64,000 bases of DNA from NCBI RefSeq assembly GCF_027886475.1, contig NZ_CP115670.1:930001-994000 (forward strand). The letters are read 5' to 3'. This DNA comes from Corynebacterium sp. SCR221107. Lineage in GTDB: Bacteria; Actinomycetota; Actinomycetes; Mycobacteriales; Mycobacteriaceae. Position numbers and translations under genes: made by a program. The notes beneath the pieces were generated by a model that did not search any database, had not been told where the DNA came from, and worked only from the letters and a program-made list of their open reading frames with translations. This document shows positions 17,029 to 25,785 of the stretch, in pieces. The stretch's first letter is position 1, and each line of letters begins with the position of its first letter.

Positions 17029-20000
17029 ATGTCCGAATCAGCCACAGAGAGCATTCTCACCCGCTTCAGTCCGCAAGTTGCAGGCTGGTTCCGCGATGTT
17101 TTCGCCGCACCAACACCGGTCCAAGAAGGCGCCTGGCGGGCAATCTCCGCAGGTGAGAACGCACTTGTGGTGGCGCCGACCGGATCGGGTAAAACCCTGG
17201 CCGCCTTCTTATGGTCACTAAATACCTTGGTGCAATCTGTAGGGCAAACCACACTCAATATCGGGGATTTTGATGCCCGAATAAAGACGAGCGGACGTGA
17301 AAGAGACGGCCGGGGCGTCAAAGTGCTTTACATCTCACCGCTAAAAGCACTCGGCGTCGACGTCGAACGCAACCTCCGCGCACCCCTCGTCGGCATCAAC
17401 CAAACCGCCGCCCGCCTCGGGCTCGAGCACACCGACATCTCGGTTGCGGTGCGCTCAGGAGATACCCCGGCATCCGAACGTTCGCGCCAGGTGCGTAAGC
17501 CGCCGGACATTCTCATCACCACCCCGGAATCGGCCTATCTCATGCTCACCTCCAAGGCGGGGGAGATCCTCAAGGACGTAGACACAGTCATTATCGACGA
17601 GATCCATGCCATTGCTGGCACCAAACGAGGCGTGCACCTAGCACTGACGCTCGAGCGATTGGAACGGCTGTGCGGCCATCCCGTGCAAAGAATCGGGTTG
17701 TCGGCGACGGTGCGCCCGCTGAAAGCCGTGGCGGGATTCCTTGGCGGGGATCGCCCCGTGGAGATCATCAACCCCATCCAGGAAAAGCGCTGGCAGCTTG
17801 ATATCCACGTGCCGGTTGCAGACATGAGCGACCTGCCCACCCCGGAGGCTGCATCCCCCATCGGCGATCTCGTCTACGATGACCCCTACGGGCTGACCAC
17901 CCCGCTAGCGCAGGGCGAGGAGCCAGACTTTCTCGGGGCCGCCGGTGCCGGCAGCGGGGGCCAAGCAGGCGCCGTGGACAAGGAATCCGCCCTACCCCCG
18001 CAAGGCTCCATCTGGCCCTTTATCGAAGAAAAGCTCTATGCCGAGATCATGGAACACCAATCCACCTTGGTGTTTGTCAACTCCCGGCGCTCTGCTGAAA
18101 GGCTCACGGCTCGGCTCAACGAACTCTATGCCGCCGACCATGCCCCGGAAGAGCTCTCCCCGCAGCTGCGCCGCCCGCCCGCACAGATCATGGTCGCCGG
18201 CGACATCGCAGGTACCGCACCCACGCTCATCGCACGCGCCCACCACGGATCGGTGAGCAAGGACGAGCGCGCGATGACCGAGACGATGCTCAAAGAGGGC
18301 CAACTCAAGGCGGTGGTGGCCACGAGCTCTCTGGAGCTTGGCATCGACATGGGTGCGGTGGAACTGGTGGTGCAGGTGGAATCCCCACCCTCGGTAGCCA
18401 GCGGCTTGCAGCGGGTGGGCCGCGCAGGCCACGTCGTGGGTGCGGTTTCGAAGGGCTCTTTCTATCCCAAGCATCGAGCTGACCTCGTGCAAACGGCGGT
18501 GACGGTGGCCCGCATGCGCCATGGCTTGATCGAAGAACTCCACGTCCCGCACAACCCACTGGACGTGTTGCTTCAGCAAACCATCGCCGCGGTAGCGATC
18601 GAAGATATCGACGTCGAGGACTGGTATGCAACGGTGCGCCGCGCCTATGCTTATCGCGACCTGGCGCGGGAAGTCTTCGATGCCGTCATCGACCTTGCCA
18701 GCGGGGTCTATCCTTCCACCGATTTCGCCGAGCTGCGCCCCCGCATCAACTTCGACCGCACCGCCGGCATCCTGTCGGCGCGCCCCGGCGCGCAGCGGGT
18801 CGCGGTGACCAGCGGCGGTACCATTCCGGACCGCGGTTTGTTCGGGGTCTTCCTCGTCGGGGGAGAGCAGGGGGCGCGCCGGGTGGGCGAGCTCGATGAG
18901 GAGATGGTGTATGAGTCGCGGGTCGGCGACATCTTCACGTTGGGGGCGTCGAGCTGGCGCATTGAGGAGATCACCCGGGATCAGGTGCTGGTGACGCCCG
19001 CGCCGGGGCATACCGGCAGGCTGCCGTTTTGGACCGGCGATAACGCGGGGCGCCCGGCGGAGCTGGGCAAGGCCTTAGGCGCGTTTCGGCGCGAGGTGGC
19101 CACCCGCGGGGCGCAGGTGTTGGCGGAGGCGGATTATGAGGCGCTCGACGCGTTCGCCCACGATAACCTGCTTCGCTTCATTGATGAGCAACGTGAGGCA
19201 ACTGGGGTGGTGCCCGACGAGCAGACTCTCGTGTTGGAGCGTTTCCGCGATGAGCTCGGTGACTGGCGGGTGGTGTTGCACACTCCTTATGGCCGCGGTG
19301 TCAACGCCGCGTGGGCGCTGGCGGTAGGGGCACGGTTTTCCGCCGACACCGGCATCGACGCACAGCCCATTTCGAGCGATGATGGGATTGTGCTGCGCGT
19401 GCCGGAGGCAGATTCGGAGCCGGGTGCGGAATTGTTTCTCATCGATCCCGATGAGATTGAGCAGGTGGTCACGGAGCAAGTAGGCAACTCGGCCTTGTTT
19501 GCTTCTCGGTTCCGAGAGTGCGCGGCGCGTGGCTTGCTTCTGCCGCGTACCAACCCCGGAAAGCGTGCGCCGTTGTGGCAGCAGCGGCAGCGGGCGGCGC
19601 AATTGTTGGATGTGGCACGCAAATATCCGAGTTTCCCCATCATTTTGGAGACGGTGCGCGAGTGTTTGCAGGATGTCTATGACCTCCCCGCCTTGGTCGA
19701 GCTGATGCAGCAGTTGAAACTGCGCAAGGTGCGGATTGCCGAGGTGACAACATCAAGCCCGAGCCCTTTCGCCAGCTCGGTGATGTTCAATTACACCGGC
19801 GCTTTCATGTACGAGGGCGATAGCCCGCTGGCAGAGAAGCGGGCGGCAGCGCTGGCCCTGGATCCGGCGCTGTTGGCCAAGCTTCTAGGCACGGTGGAGC
19901 TGCGGGAGCTGCTGGATGCGGAGATCATCGAGGAGGTTGACCGTACTTTAAGGCGCGTTTCTCCCCATCGCGTTGCCCGCACCGTCGAAGAGCTTGCCGA

Positions 20001-22245
20001 CGCCCTGCGCATCCTAGGACCCATCCCGATTGCTGAGCTGGCCGAGCATGTGAGTGAGGAATTGCGGGATGCGTTGACGCAGAGCTTTGCCGATGAGGAT
20101 CCCGATCCCGAAGAGTTGGCGGAGGCGGTCGTGGCGCAGTTGCCGGGTCGGGTGATGCGGGTGCGTTTTGCGGGGCGCGACCATGTGGCGCAAACCCTCG
20201 ATGCGCCTTTGCTTCGCGACGGCTTAGGTGTCCCGGTTCCACCGGGTGTGCCAGCGCAGGTTGCGACTATTGCCGATGCGCTGCAGCAGTTGCTTTCACG
20301 CTGGGTGCGCACCAGGGGGCCTTTCGTCGTGGGTGATGTGACCGATGCTTTTGGCATCGCCGCCAGCATTGGGTTCGCTGGGCTGCAGGTGCTTATCGAT
20401 TCCGGGTTGGTCGTCGAGGGGCACTACCGTCAAGGCGTGGATGAGCAGGAGTTTATCGCCAAGGAAGTCCTGGCGATCGTGCGCAGACGGAGCCTGGCCC
20501 TGGCGCGTTCCCACACGCAGCCGGTATCTGAATCCAGCTATGGAAGGTTCTTGCCACAGTGGCAACAGGTTGCGCCGGTGGGGCAGCGCCCCACGCTCCA
20601 TGGCGCAGACGGCGTGTTTGCGGTGTGCGAGCAATTGGCGGGGGTTCGCCTGCCGGCGTCGGCGTGGGAGAGCGTGGTCTTGCCCTCCCGGGTGCGCAAT
20701 TATTCGCCACTGGATCTCGACGAGCTGCTCACCGGCGGGGAGTTGTTGGTCGTGGGCGCAGGCAGCGCCGGTGCAGCTGATCCGTGGGTGCAGTTGCTTC
20801 CCGTGGATTACGCCGCGGAGCTACTAGAAACGCCCCAAGACTCCTCCTTGAGTGTGCTTCAGGAGCAGGTCATGGACGTGTTGGGGCGCGGCGGTGGGTT
20901 CTTGTTCTCAGACATCCAACGCGCGGTCAGCGGTGAAGACCTAGGTTTGGTGGCGGGGCAGGCTAGCGAGGCTGAGATCCGTGAGGCCCTGTGGGGCCTG
21001 TTTGAATTGGGGTTGGTCTCGCCCGATGGATTTGCGCCGTTACGCGCCCGGCTTGCTGCGGGGACCGGCTCGAAGTCGGCGCATCGTTCGCGGCGCACGC
21101 CGGGACGTTCGCGCCTGCGCATGGGGCGCACGAGCTTCGCAAGCAGCCAGCGCACGTCGGTGCCATTGGACATGGTGGGGCGGTGGGCGCTCACGCCTTC
21201 CGCGGACACGAATGCGACCGCGCGGTCGGTTGCCCACGGTGAGGCCTGGTTGGATCGCTATGGGGTCGTGACCAAGGGGGCGGTCGTTGCCGAGGACGTG
21301 ATCGGTGGGTTCGCGCTGGCCTATAAGGTGCTCAGCCAGTTTGAGGAGGCTGGTAAGGCGATGCGCGGCTACATCGTGGATGGGCTTGGGGCGGCGCAGT
21401 TTTCCACACCGGCGGTCATCGATCGGCTGCGTGGCCATGGCGACGGTGAGGATATCGGCGGGTGGCCGTCGGGAAGCTCGCAACCGCACAGTTACCTGCT
21501 TGCCGCCTGCGATCCGGCAAACCCCTATGGGGCGGCGTTGCCGTGGCCGGTGCCGAATCTTACCCGCTCGGCTGGGGCGTTGGTAGTGCTTGTCGACGGC
21601 CTGCTGGCGGCGTATCTCACCCGTGGTGGAAGAAACCTCACGTTGCTCACACCGCCGGAGCCGATCAGCGATGAGGAATCACTGGGCTTTGTGGTAGCAG
21701 CGCTCAACGAACACATCGCCGCCGGTACGGTGGGACGAATCATCGTGGAAAAGATCAACGGGCAGCCAGCGCTCACGCACCCCCTGGTGCCTACCCTGCG
21801 CGCTATGGGAGTGGGAATTACCCCGCGTGGACTGCGCTTTTCGGCAACGAGCGCACGAAGCGGCGCGGGATCTACCGGTGCGGCTGACGATTTGCCCGTC
21901 GCAGGCAGAAAAGCTCCACGTACGCTGGGCAGGCAAGGCGAAGACCCGCAACCTGCGTCGTGGTCACCTGCACAATCTGCTTCACAGCCGGATTCCTTTG
22001 ATCGTCCAACGCGAAACGACGGTGCCCTAAGCGCGCGGTGGGACGACTCTTTCGACGAACGCGGGGAATTCGATGACGCCGCCTTGGACAGCGATGATCC
22101 CCGCGTGCGCTGGGATGCCCCGCAACCGGGAAAGCAATTCGGTGGGGGTTTTGGTTCCAGTGGGCTGGGTGACCCGAATCCCCGCGGCTTTCGTGGCACC
22201 GGCCGCGGGGGGTACGGGCGCAGGCCAGGTGGCTATCGTCGCTAG
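17029..22245 (+). CDS. lhr: Lhr-family ATP-dependent DNA helicase
   Basis: About 1,738 residues, a superfamily 2 helicase of the Lhr core type. Motif I is APTGSGKT near residue 50, motif II IIDEIHAI near 188, motif III SATVRP near 225, and motif VI QRVGRAGHVVG near 463. A Gly-rich loop near 303-325 interrupts the helicase core. The large Lhr C-terminal region ends around residue 1605 (MGVGITPRGLRF), after which about 130 residues of low-complexity sequence end in an Arg/Gly-rich tail. Mycobacterial Lhr is roughly 1,500 residues, so this tail is extra. The frame also permits a TTG at 17017; the ATG at 17029 has AAGGA too close to be a standard site. It likely acts in DNA repair and is usually near nei. 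Confidence 0.93.
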   Translation: MSESATESILTRFSPQVAGWFRDVFAAPTPVQEGAWRAISAGENALVVAPTGSGKTLAAFLWSLNTLVQSVGQTTLNIGDFDARIKTSGRERDGRGVKVLYISPLKALGVDVERNLRAPLVGINQTAARLGLEHTDISVAVRSGDTPASERSRQVRKPPDILITTPESAYLMLTSKAGEILKDVDTVIIDEIHAIAGTKRGVHLALTLERLERLCGHPVQRIGLSATVRPLKAVAGFLGGDRPVEIINPIQEKRWQLDIHVPVADMSDLPTPEAASPIGDLVYDDPYGLTTPLAQGEEPDFLGAAGAGSGGQAGAVDKESALPPQGSIWPFIEEKLYAEIMEHQSTLVFVNSRRSAERLTARLNELYAADHAPEELSPQLRRPPAQIMVAGDIAGTAPTLIARAHHGSVSKDERAMTETMLKEGQLKAVVATSSLELGIDMGAVELVVQVESPPSVASGLQRVGRAGHVVGAVSKGSFYPKHRADLVQTAVTVARMRHGLIEELHVPHNPLDVLLQQTIAAVAIEDIDVEDWYATVRRAYAYRDLAREVFDAVIDLASGVYPSTDFAELRPRINFDRTAGILSARPGAQRVAVTSGGTIPDRGLFGVFLVGGEQGARRVGELDEEMVYESRVGDIFTLGASSWRIEEITRDQVLVTPAPGHTGRLPFWTGDNAGRPAELGKALGAFRREVATRGAQVLAEADYEALDAFAHDNLLRFIDEQREATGVVPDEQTLVLERFRDELGDWRVVLHTPYGRGVNAAWALAVGARFSADTGIDAQPISSDDGIVLRVPEADSEPGAELFLIDPDEIEQVVTEQVGNSALFASRFRECAARGLLLPRTNPGKRAPLWQQRQRAAQLLDVARKYPSFPIILETVRECLQDVYDLPALVELMQQLKLRKVRIAEVTTSSPSPFASSVMFNYTGAFMYEGDSPLAEKRAAALALDPALLAKLLGTVELRELLDAEIIEEVDRTLRRVSPHRVARTVEELADALRILGPIPIAELAEHVSEELRDALTQSFADEDPDPEELAEAVVAQLPGRVMRVRFAGRDHVAQTLDAPLLRDGLGVPVPPGVPAQVATIADALQQLLSRWVRTRGPFVVGDVTDAFGIAASIGFAGLQVLIDSGLVVEGHYRQGVDEQEFIAKEVLAIVRRRSLALARSHTQPVSESSYGRFLPQWQQVAPVGQRPTLHGADGVFAVCEQLAGVRLPASAWESVVLPSRVRNYSPLDLDELLTGGELLVVGAGSAGAADPWVQLLPVDYAAELLETPQDSSLSVLQEQVMDVLGRGGGFLFSDIQRAVSGEDLGLVAGQASEAEIREALWGLFELGLVSPDGFAPLRARLAAGTGSKSAHRSRRTPGRSRLRMGRTSFASSQRTSVPLDMVGRWALTPSADTNATARSVAHGEAWLDRYGVVTKGAVVAEDVIGGFALAYKVLSQFEEAGKAMRGYIVDGLGAAQFSTPAVIDRLRGHGDGEDIGGWPSGSSQPHSYLLAACDPANPYGAALPWPVPNLTRSAGALVVLVDGLLAAYLTRGGRNLTLLTPPEPISDEESLGFVVAALNEHIAAGTVGRIIVEKINGQPALTHPLVPTLRAMGVGITPRGLRFSATSARSGAGSTGAADDLPVAGRKAPRTLGRQGEDPQPASWSPAQSASQPDSFDRPTRNDGALSARWDDSFDERGEFDDAALDSDDPRVRWDAPQPGKQFGGGFGSSGLGDPNPRGFRGTGRGGYGRRPGGYRR

Positions 22246-22264
22246 CTGGCCGGGTGCGTCTGCG

Positions 22265-22630
22265 CTAAGCGTGCGGGTGTTGCTTGGCCTCCTCGGCACT
22301 GCGCTGAAGCTGGAGGCCCCAGAGGTGCATGGCGTCGAGGACGGTGTGAAGTGATTGGCCCAGGTCGGTGAGGCTGTACTCGACCCGCGGGGGCACCTCC
22401 GCGTATACGGTGCGTTCGACGATGCCTGCCTGCTCTAAATCGCGGAGGTTGGTGGTGAGAACCTTCTGGGAGATTCCGGTGACCGATCGTTTGAGCTCGG
22501 TGAAGCGTTTGGTTCCAGTCAGAAGGTCGCGCATGATCAACGCGCGCCACTTGTTGGACAAGATGAGCAGCGTGGTTTCCACCGGGCAGGCAGGAAGTTC
22601 CATCTCCGCGAGGGAATTATATTCAGACAT
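22265..22630 (-). CDS. HxlR-family transcriptional regulator
   Basis: A 121-residue winged-helix regulator. The HxlR hallmarks are CPVETTLLILSNKWRALIMRDLLTGTKRFTEL, SVTGISQKVLTTNLRDLEQAGIVERTVY and PPRVEYSLTDLGQSL. The N-terminal Cys (about residue 15) is in the position used for thiol-based sensing in some family members such as QorR or HypR; that function here is inference. It is divergent from the NAD(P)-binding protein at 22877, its probable target, and an inverted repeat sits right before its start. Its stop is only 20 bases from the convergent lhr stop. Confidence 0.88.
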   Translation of the reverse strand: MSEYNSLAEMELPACPVETTLLILSNKWRALIMRDLLTGTKRFTELKRSVTGISQKVLTTNLRDLEQAGIVERTVYAEVPPRVEYSLTDLGQSLHTVLDAMHLWGLQLQRSAEEAKQHPHA

Positions 22631-22650
22631 TTTTCGTACCTGACCTTAAT

Positions 22651-22676
22651 AGTTTCCGAAAGGGTGTTACGGAACT
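22651..22676. promoter_or_regulatory. candidate HxlR operator
   Basis: AGTTTCCG at 22651-22658 faces CGGAACT at 22670-22676, an imperfect inverted repeat. It lies 20 bases upstream of the hxlR start and in the divergent region shared with the NAD(P)-binding gene. Binding by the neighbouring regulator is inferred from position only. Confidence 0.45.
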
Positions 22677-22876
22677 TTTCTTGTATGACTTTCCAAAATA
22701 TACCACATCGGTTATTGTGTGAAACGTCAACAAAAACGGTCTGTTGATGGCGCCTTCAAGGGGTGACGTACCAATCAGGCAAGCAGCGAGTTTCGCCATT
22801 GCCAAGCTGTGCAATCTACCCCGAATAAGCCCGCCATGAACGAACGAAACGAGCCCAAGGAACAGGATTACAGACC

Positions 22877-23503
22877 ATGAAGATCGCAGTCATCGCAGCA
22901 AATGGCAAGGCCGGCTCCCTCATCGTCGATGAAGCATTAAGCCGTGGCCACGAAGTCACAGCCATCGTCCGTGGCGAAAACCGCACCAAGGCCCAGCACG
23001 CCATCATCAAGCCCATCCAAGACATCACCGCTGCTGACCTAGAAGGCTTTGACGCAGTAGTCGACGCCTTCGGTGCCTTTGCCGAACAGGACCTCCCCCT
23101 GCACACCGCCACTGCCCAGCAGCTGGCTGACATCTCCGCACACACCGGCGTCCACTTCTACATCGTCGGCGGTGCGGGCTCATTGTTCGTGGATCCGGAG
23201 CACACCACCCAGCTGGTCGACACCGACGAATTCCCGGCCGAGTACCGTCCCCTGGCTAACGCCCAGCGCGTGCAACTCGGTGACCTGCGCGCCCGCACGG
23301 ATGCCGCCTGGACCTTTGTTTCGCCAGCCGTCGTCTTCGATGCGGCGGGGGAGCGCACCGGCTCCTACACGCTTTCTGGCGAGGAGCTCTCCTTTAATGA
23401 CAAGGGCGAAAGCGTGGTGAGCTACGCAGACTTTGCTATCGCCATGGTGGATCTGGTCGAAGACGGCGGTCACGTCCGCGAGCGCGTCTCCGTTCGCTGG
23501 TAA
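22877..23503 (+). CDS. NAD(P)H-binding (NmrA/YwnB-like) oxidoreductase
   Basis: A 208-residue Rossmann protein. MKIAVIAANGKAGSLIVDEALSRGHEVTAIVR is the dinucleotide-binding beta-alpha-beta unit with a modified GxxGxxG. HFYIVGGAGSLFV and DAAWTFVSPAVVFDAAGERTG are typical of NAD(P)-binding domain 10 proteins. Such proteins often reduce quinones or sense NADPH. Divergent linkage to a HxlR regulator with a possible redox cysteine suggests induction by electrophiles or disulfide stress, but the substrate is not known. Confidence 0.82.
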   Translation: MKIAVIAANGKAGSLIVDEALSRGHEVTAIVRGENRTKAQHAIIKPIQDITAADLEGFDAVVDAFGAFAEQDLPLHTATAQQLADISAHTGVHFYIVGGAGSLFVDPEHTTQLVDTDEFPAEYRPLANAQRVQLGDLRARTDAAWTFVSPAVVFDAAGERTGSYTLSGEELSFNDKGESVVSYADFAIAMVDLVEDGGHVRERVSVRW

Positions 23504-23603
23504 GAGCCCCAACCTAGAGGTTGTCATAGCCAGGCCACGGGCACGCCCCACGTTAACTGTGCTTTCGGGCCACAGGATGATGGTCACCACCGTTGAGGCT
23601 TCT

Positions 23604-23684
23604 CCCCGCGTATGTTTCGTTAGTGTTTTGTTTGCTAACGAACTGGAAAGCAACACAAGACGAGAAGAAGATGCGCGGGGTTTT
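23604..23684 (+). terminator. compound hairpin after the NAD(P)-binding gene
   Basis: Outer arms CCCCGCG 23604-23610 and CGCGGGG 23674-23680 are followed by TTTTC. An inner perfect stem is TTCGTTAG 23616-23623 with CTAACGAA 23635-23642. It probably terminates the upstream gene ahead of nei. Confidence 0.6.
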
Positions 23685-23727
23685 CGCCTTTGGTCAAACC
23701 GCGCCCCTGGGGCTTAAGGTAGTCGGT

Positions 23728-24558
23728 ATGCCAGAAGGAGATTCCGTCTATCAGCTGGCCAAGCGCCTGCAGTTCCTGCGCGGGCGGGAGGTGGTCGGCA
23801 CGAGTGTGCGCGTACCACGCTACGCGCTCGTTGATTTCACCGGAACCAGGGTTGAGCGGGTGTGGCCCTATGGCAAGCACTTGTTTATGCAGATGGGGTC
23901 AAAGGTGCTCCACACCCACCTGAAAATGGAAGGCCACTGGGCGATCCACCTTCAAGGCGATCGCTGGAAATACCCCGGTCACACAGCGCGCGTGGTGCTG
24001 GACTTTGACGGAACTCCCGCCCCACGTCCCATTGAGATCGTCGGCCACGAACTCGGCTTCGTCCGCGTATTCCCCATGAATACCTATTTCGACCAGATAG
24101 CCGACTTTGGTCCCGACGTCCTCGGCGATGACTGGGCAAGCGGTGGTCGCGAGGAAGCCATCCGCAGGCTTGCCGCCCGCCCCGACCGTCCCATCGGGCC
24201 AGCCTTGCTCGATCAACGCAACCTGTCCGGCATCGGCAATGAGTACCGTGCCGAGATCTGTTTTATCTGTGGCATTCATCCGGCCACCCCTGCGGGCTTG
24301 GTCGACCTTGCACACGTTGTCGATGTGTCGCGAAAACTCATGTGGGCCAATCGTCTCTCGCCGGTGCGGGTAACCACGGGCATCAAGCGCGCCGGGGAAA
24401 ACGGCTACGTCTTCGGCCGTAATAACAAACGATGTCGGCGCTGTGGCACGCTCATCGTCAAAGATGTCCTCGGTGGTGTCGATGCGGGTGGCGATGAAGG
24501 CGAACTCGAACGCATCATCTGGGTATGCCCGCATTGCCAACCTCAGCGTGCCACGTAA
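23728..24558 (+). CDS. nei: Fpg/Nei-family DNA glycosylase/AP lyase
   Basis: About 276 residues. After removal of Met the chain starts Pro-Glu-Gly, the catalytic N-terminus of this family; thus the ATG at 23728 is the real start although the frame is open from 23593. Other signatures are HLKMEGHW, NLSGIGNEYRAEICF with the H2TH region, and a C-terminal zinc finger (CRRCG ... CPHC). It excises oxidised pyrimidines and nicks the AP site. AAGGT lies eight bases upstream. In mycobacteria nei lies next to lhr; here two genes separate them. Confidence 0.93.
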   Translation: MPEGDSVYQLAKRLQFLRGREVVGTSVRVPRYALVDFTGTRVERVWPYGKHLFMQMGSKVLHTHLKMEGHWAIHLQGDRWKYPGHTARVVLDFDGTPAPRPIEIVGHELGFVRVFPMNTYFDQIADFGPDVLGDDWASGGREEAIRRLAARPDRPIGPALLDQRNLSGIGNEYRAEICFICGIHPATPAGLVDLAHVVDVSRKLMWANRLSPVRVTTGIKRAGENGYVFGRNNKRCRRCGTLIVKDVLGGVDAGGDEGELERIIWVCPHCQPQRAT

Positions 24559-24624
24559 CCGTGGACCGTGGAGTGGCCGCCGGCGCCTGCTTGCCGACGA
24601 CCACAGGTCGCGGTGGTCACGGTT
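24557..24624. terminator. long-loop hairpin between convergent genes
   Basis: AACCGTG 24557-24563 pairs with CACGGTT 24618-24624, with GACC and GGTGGT next to the arms. It sits between the convergent nei and DUF4272-like genes; the loop holds a GCTTGCCGACG copy. Confidence 0.4.
24589..24599 (+). repeat. GCTTGCCGACG repeat copy, intergenic
   Basis: Intergenic copy of the over-represented 11-mer between two converging genes, in the loop of a weak terminator. Confidence 0.5.
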
Positions 24625-24690
24625 GCCTTCTTGCGAACGGTCCCCGGCGCCAGCGCTGCTTGTCCCGAAAGTAACGGAAACCAGTCGGGG

Positions 24691-25785
24691 CTACATCATG
24701 CGCTGCAGCCGCTCGATCTGCGCCTCCCAGGTGGTGAACGGCCACGTTAGCCACATGAAGGCCAACTGGCGGTGTCGCAGGGTAGCCACCTGGGCCTCGT
24801 CGAGGATTTCACCCTCGGGCGTTATCCCATCGGCAAGCCGCTCGCGCTGATCGATGGCCAGATTGTCCAGGCAACAGGCGTATTCGAACCCGTCGCAGAT
24901 CTCCTCCAATGTCCTCACCTTCGCTTGCGCGTACAGCTGGTCGGCACCGCGCTCGAGCAGCTTTTTTGGGGTGAGGATGCCCTTCGGGTTGACGAGGTTT
25001 TGCGGGTGCGGGTGGTGCGTGCCAATGCGATCGCCGGGGATCTCCCATAAGCCCACACTCCACGCCAAAGGCTCGAAGGCCGCCACCATATCGAGCGCAT
25101 CGCTGACCAGCTCCTGACCCTCGCCCCGGGAGAAAGCCTCCAGGTAACGCTGCTCGGTGTCGGTGGCGGTGACCAGCCCCAAGTCGAATTGCTCGCTGAG
25201 GGCATCGACATCTGGCCGCTTGCCACGCCACACCCATCGTGCCGCCTCTATGACCACCGCTAGGCAGATTACCCGGTCGACAACCATGCTTGCCTCCGGC
25301 AGCAGTAGCTCGGTGACATCTTGAACCGGTGGAAGGTCGAGATCGACAAGATAGCCCTGCCTGTTGAGCGCAGTACGAATCCTGTGTGCACGGGCTACTG
25401 CTCGTTCGTTGAACATCGGACGCAACTGCGGGGTGTGCAAGACGTCTCGACCATGAACGTCATACAAGGCCCCCGCATCATCGAGGAACAAGACGCTGGT
25501 GCCGTGTGCCCATTCCGGGGCATTCGTGGGCACCGTGTCATCGGGAAAGTCATAGCGGGTCAGGGAACGGACCAGCTGATGAACAAAGGGCTGAACCGCA
25601 AAGGGATCAATGTCCTTGTCTACTGCGATGCGCTCATTGATGCGACCGACGGAATCGAGGAACTCCTCGCGTAGCGTGCGCGAGCGAGCGGTATTCGCAT
25701 ACAGCGGCTGGGGCTGAGGCCCGGAAGGAAGTGCTGCGTTTTCTGCGGAATAGGCAATGATGCTCATAGCTTTAGATTGTGCCAT
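24691..25785 (-). CDS. DUF4272-like protein of unknown function
   Basis: About 364 residues, soluble, without signal or membrane segments. The second half (VDRVICLAVVIEAARWVWRGKRPD, ILTPKKLLERGADQLYAQAKVRTLEEICDGFEYACCLDNLAIDQRERL, and LRHRQLAFMWLTWPFTTWEAQIERL) resembles DUF4272 proteins, a match I hold at moderate confidence. The ATG at 25785 has AAAGAAAG upstream and overlaps the stop of the MFS gene by one base (TGATG), so the two are translationally coupled. No catalytic motif is recognisable. A role linked to the transporter is only contextual. Confidence 0.72.
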   Translation of the reverse strand: MAQSKAMSIIAYSAENAALPSGPQPQPLYANTARSRTLREEFLDSVGRINERIAVDKDIDPFAVQPFVHQLVRSLTRYDFPDDTVPTNAPEWAHGTSVLFLDDAGALYDVHGRDVLHTPQLRPMFNERAVARAHRIRTALNRQGYLVDLDLPPVQDVTELLLPEASMVVDRVICLAVVIEAARWVWRGKRPDVDALSEQFDLGLVTATDTEQRYLEAFSRGEGQELVSDALDMVAAFEPLAWSVGLWEIPGDRIGTHHPHPQNLVNPKGILTPKKLLERGADQLYAQAKVRTLEEICDGFEYACCLDNLAIDQRERLADGITPEGEILDEAQVATLRHRQLAFMWLTWPFTTWEAQIERLQRMM

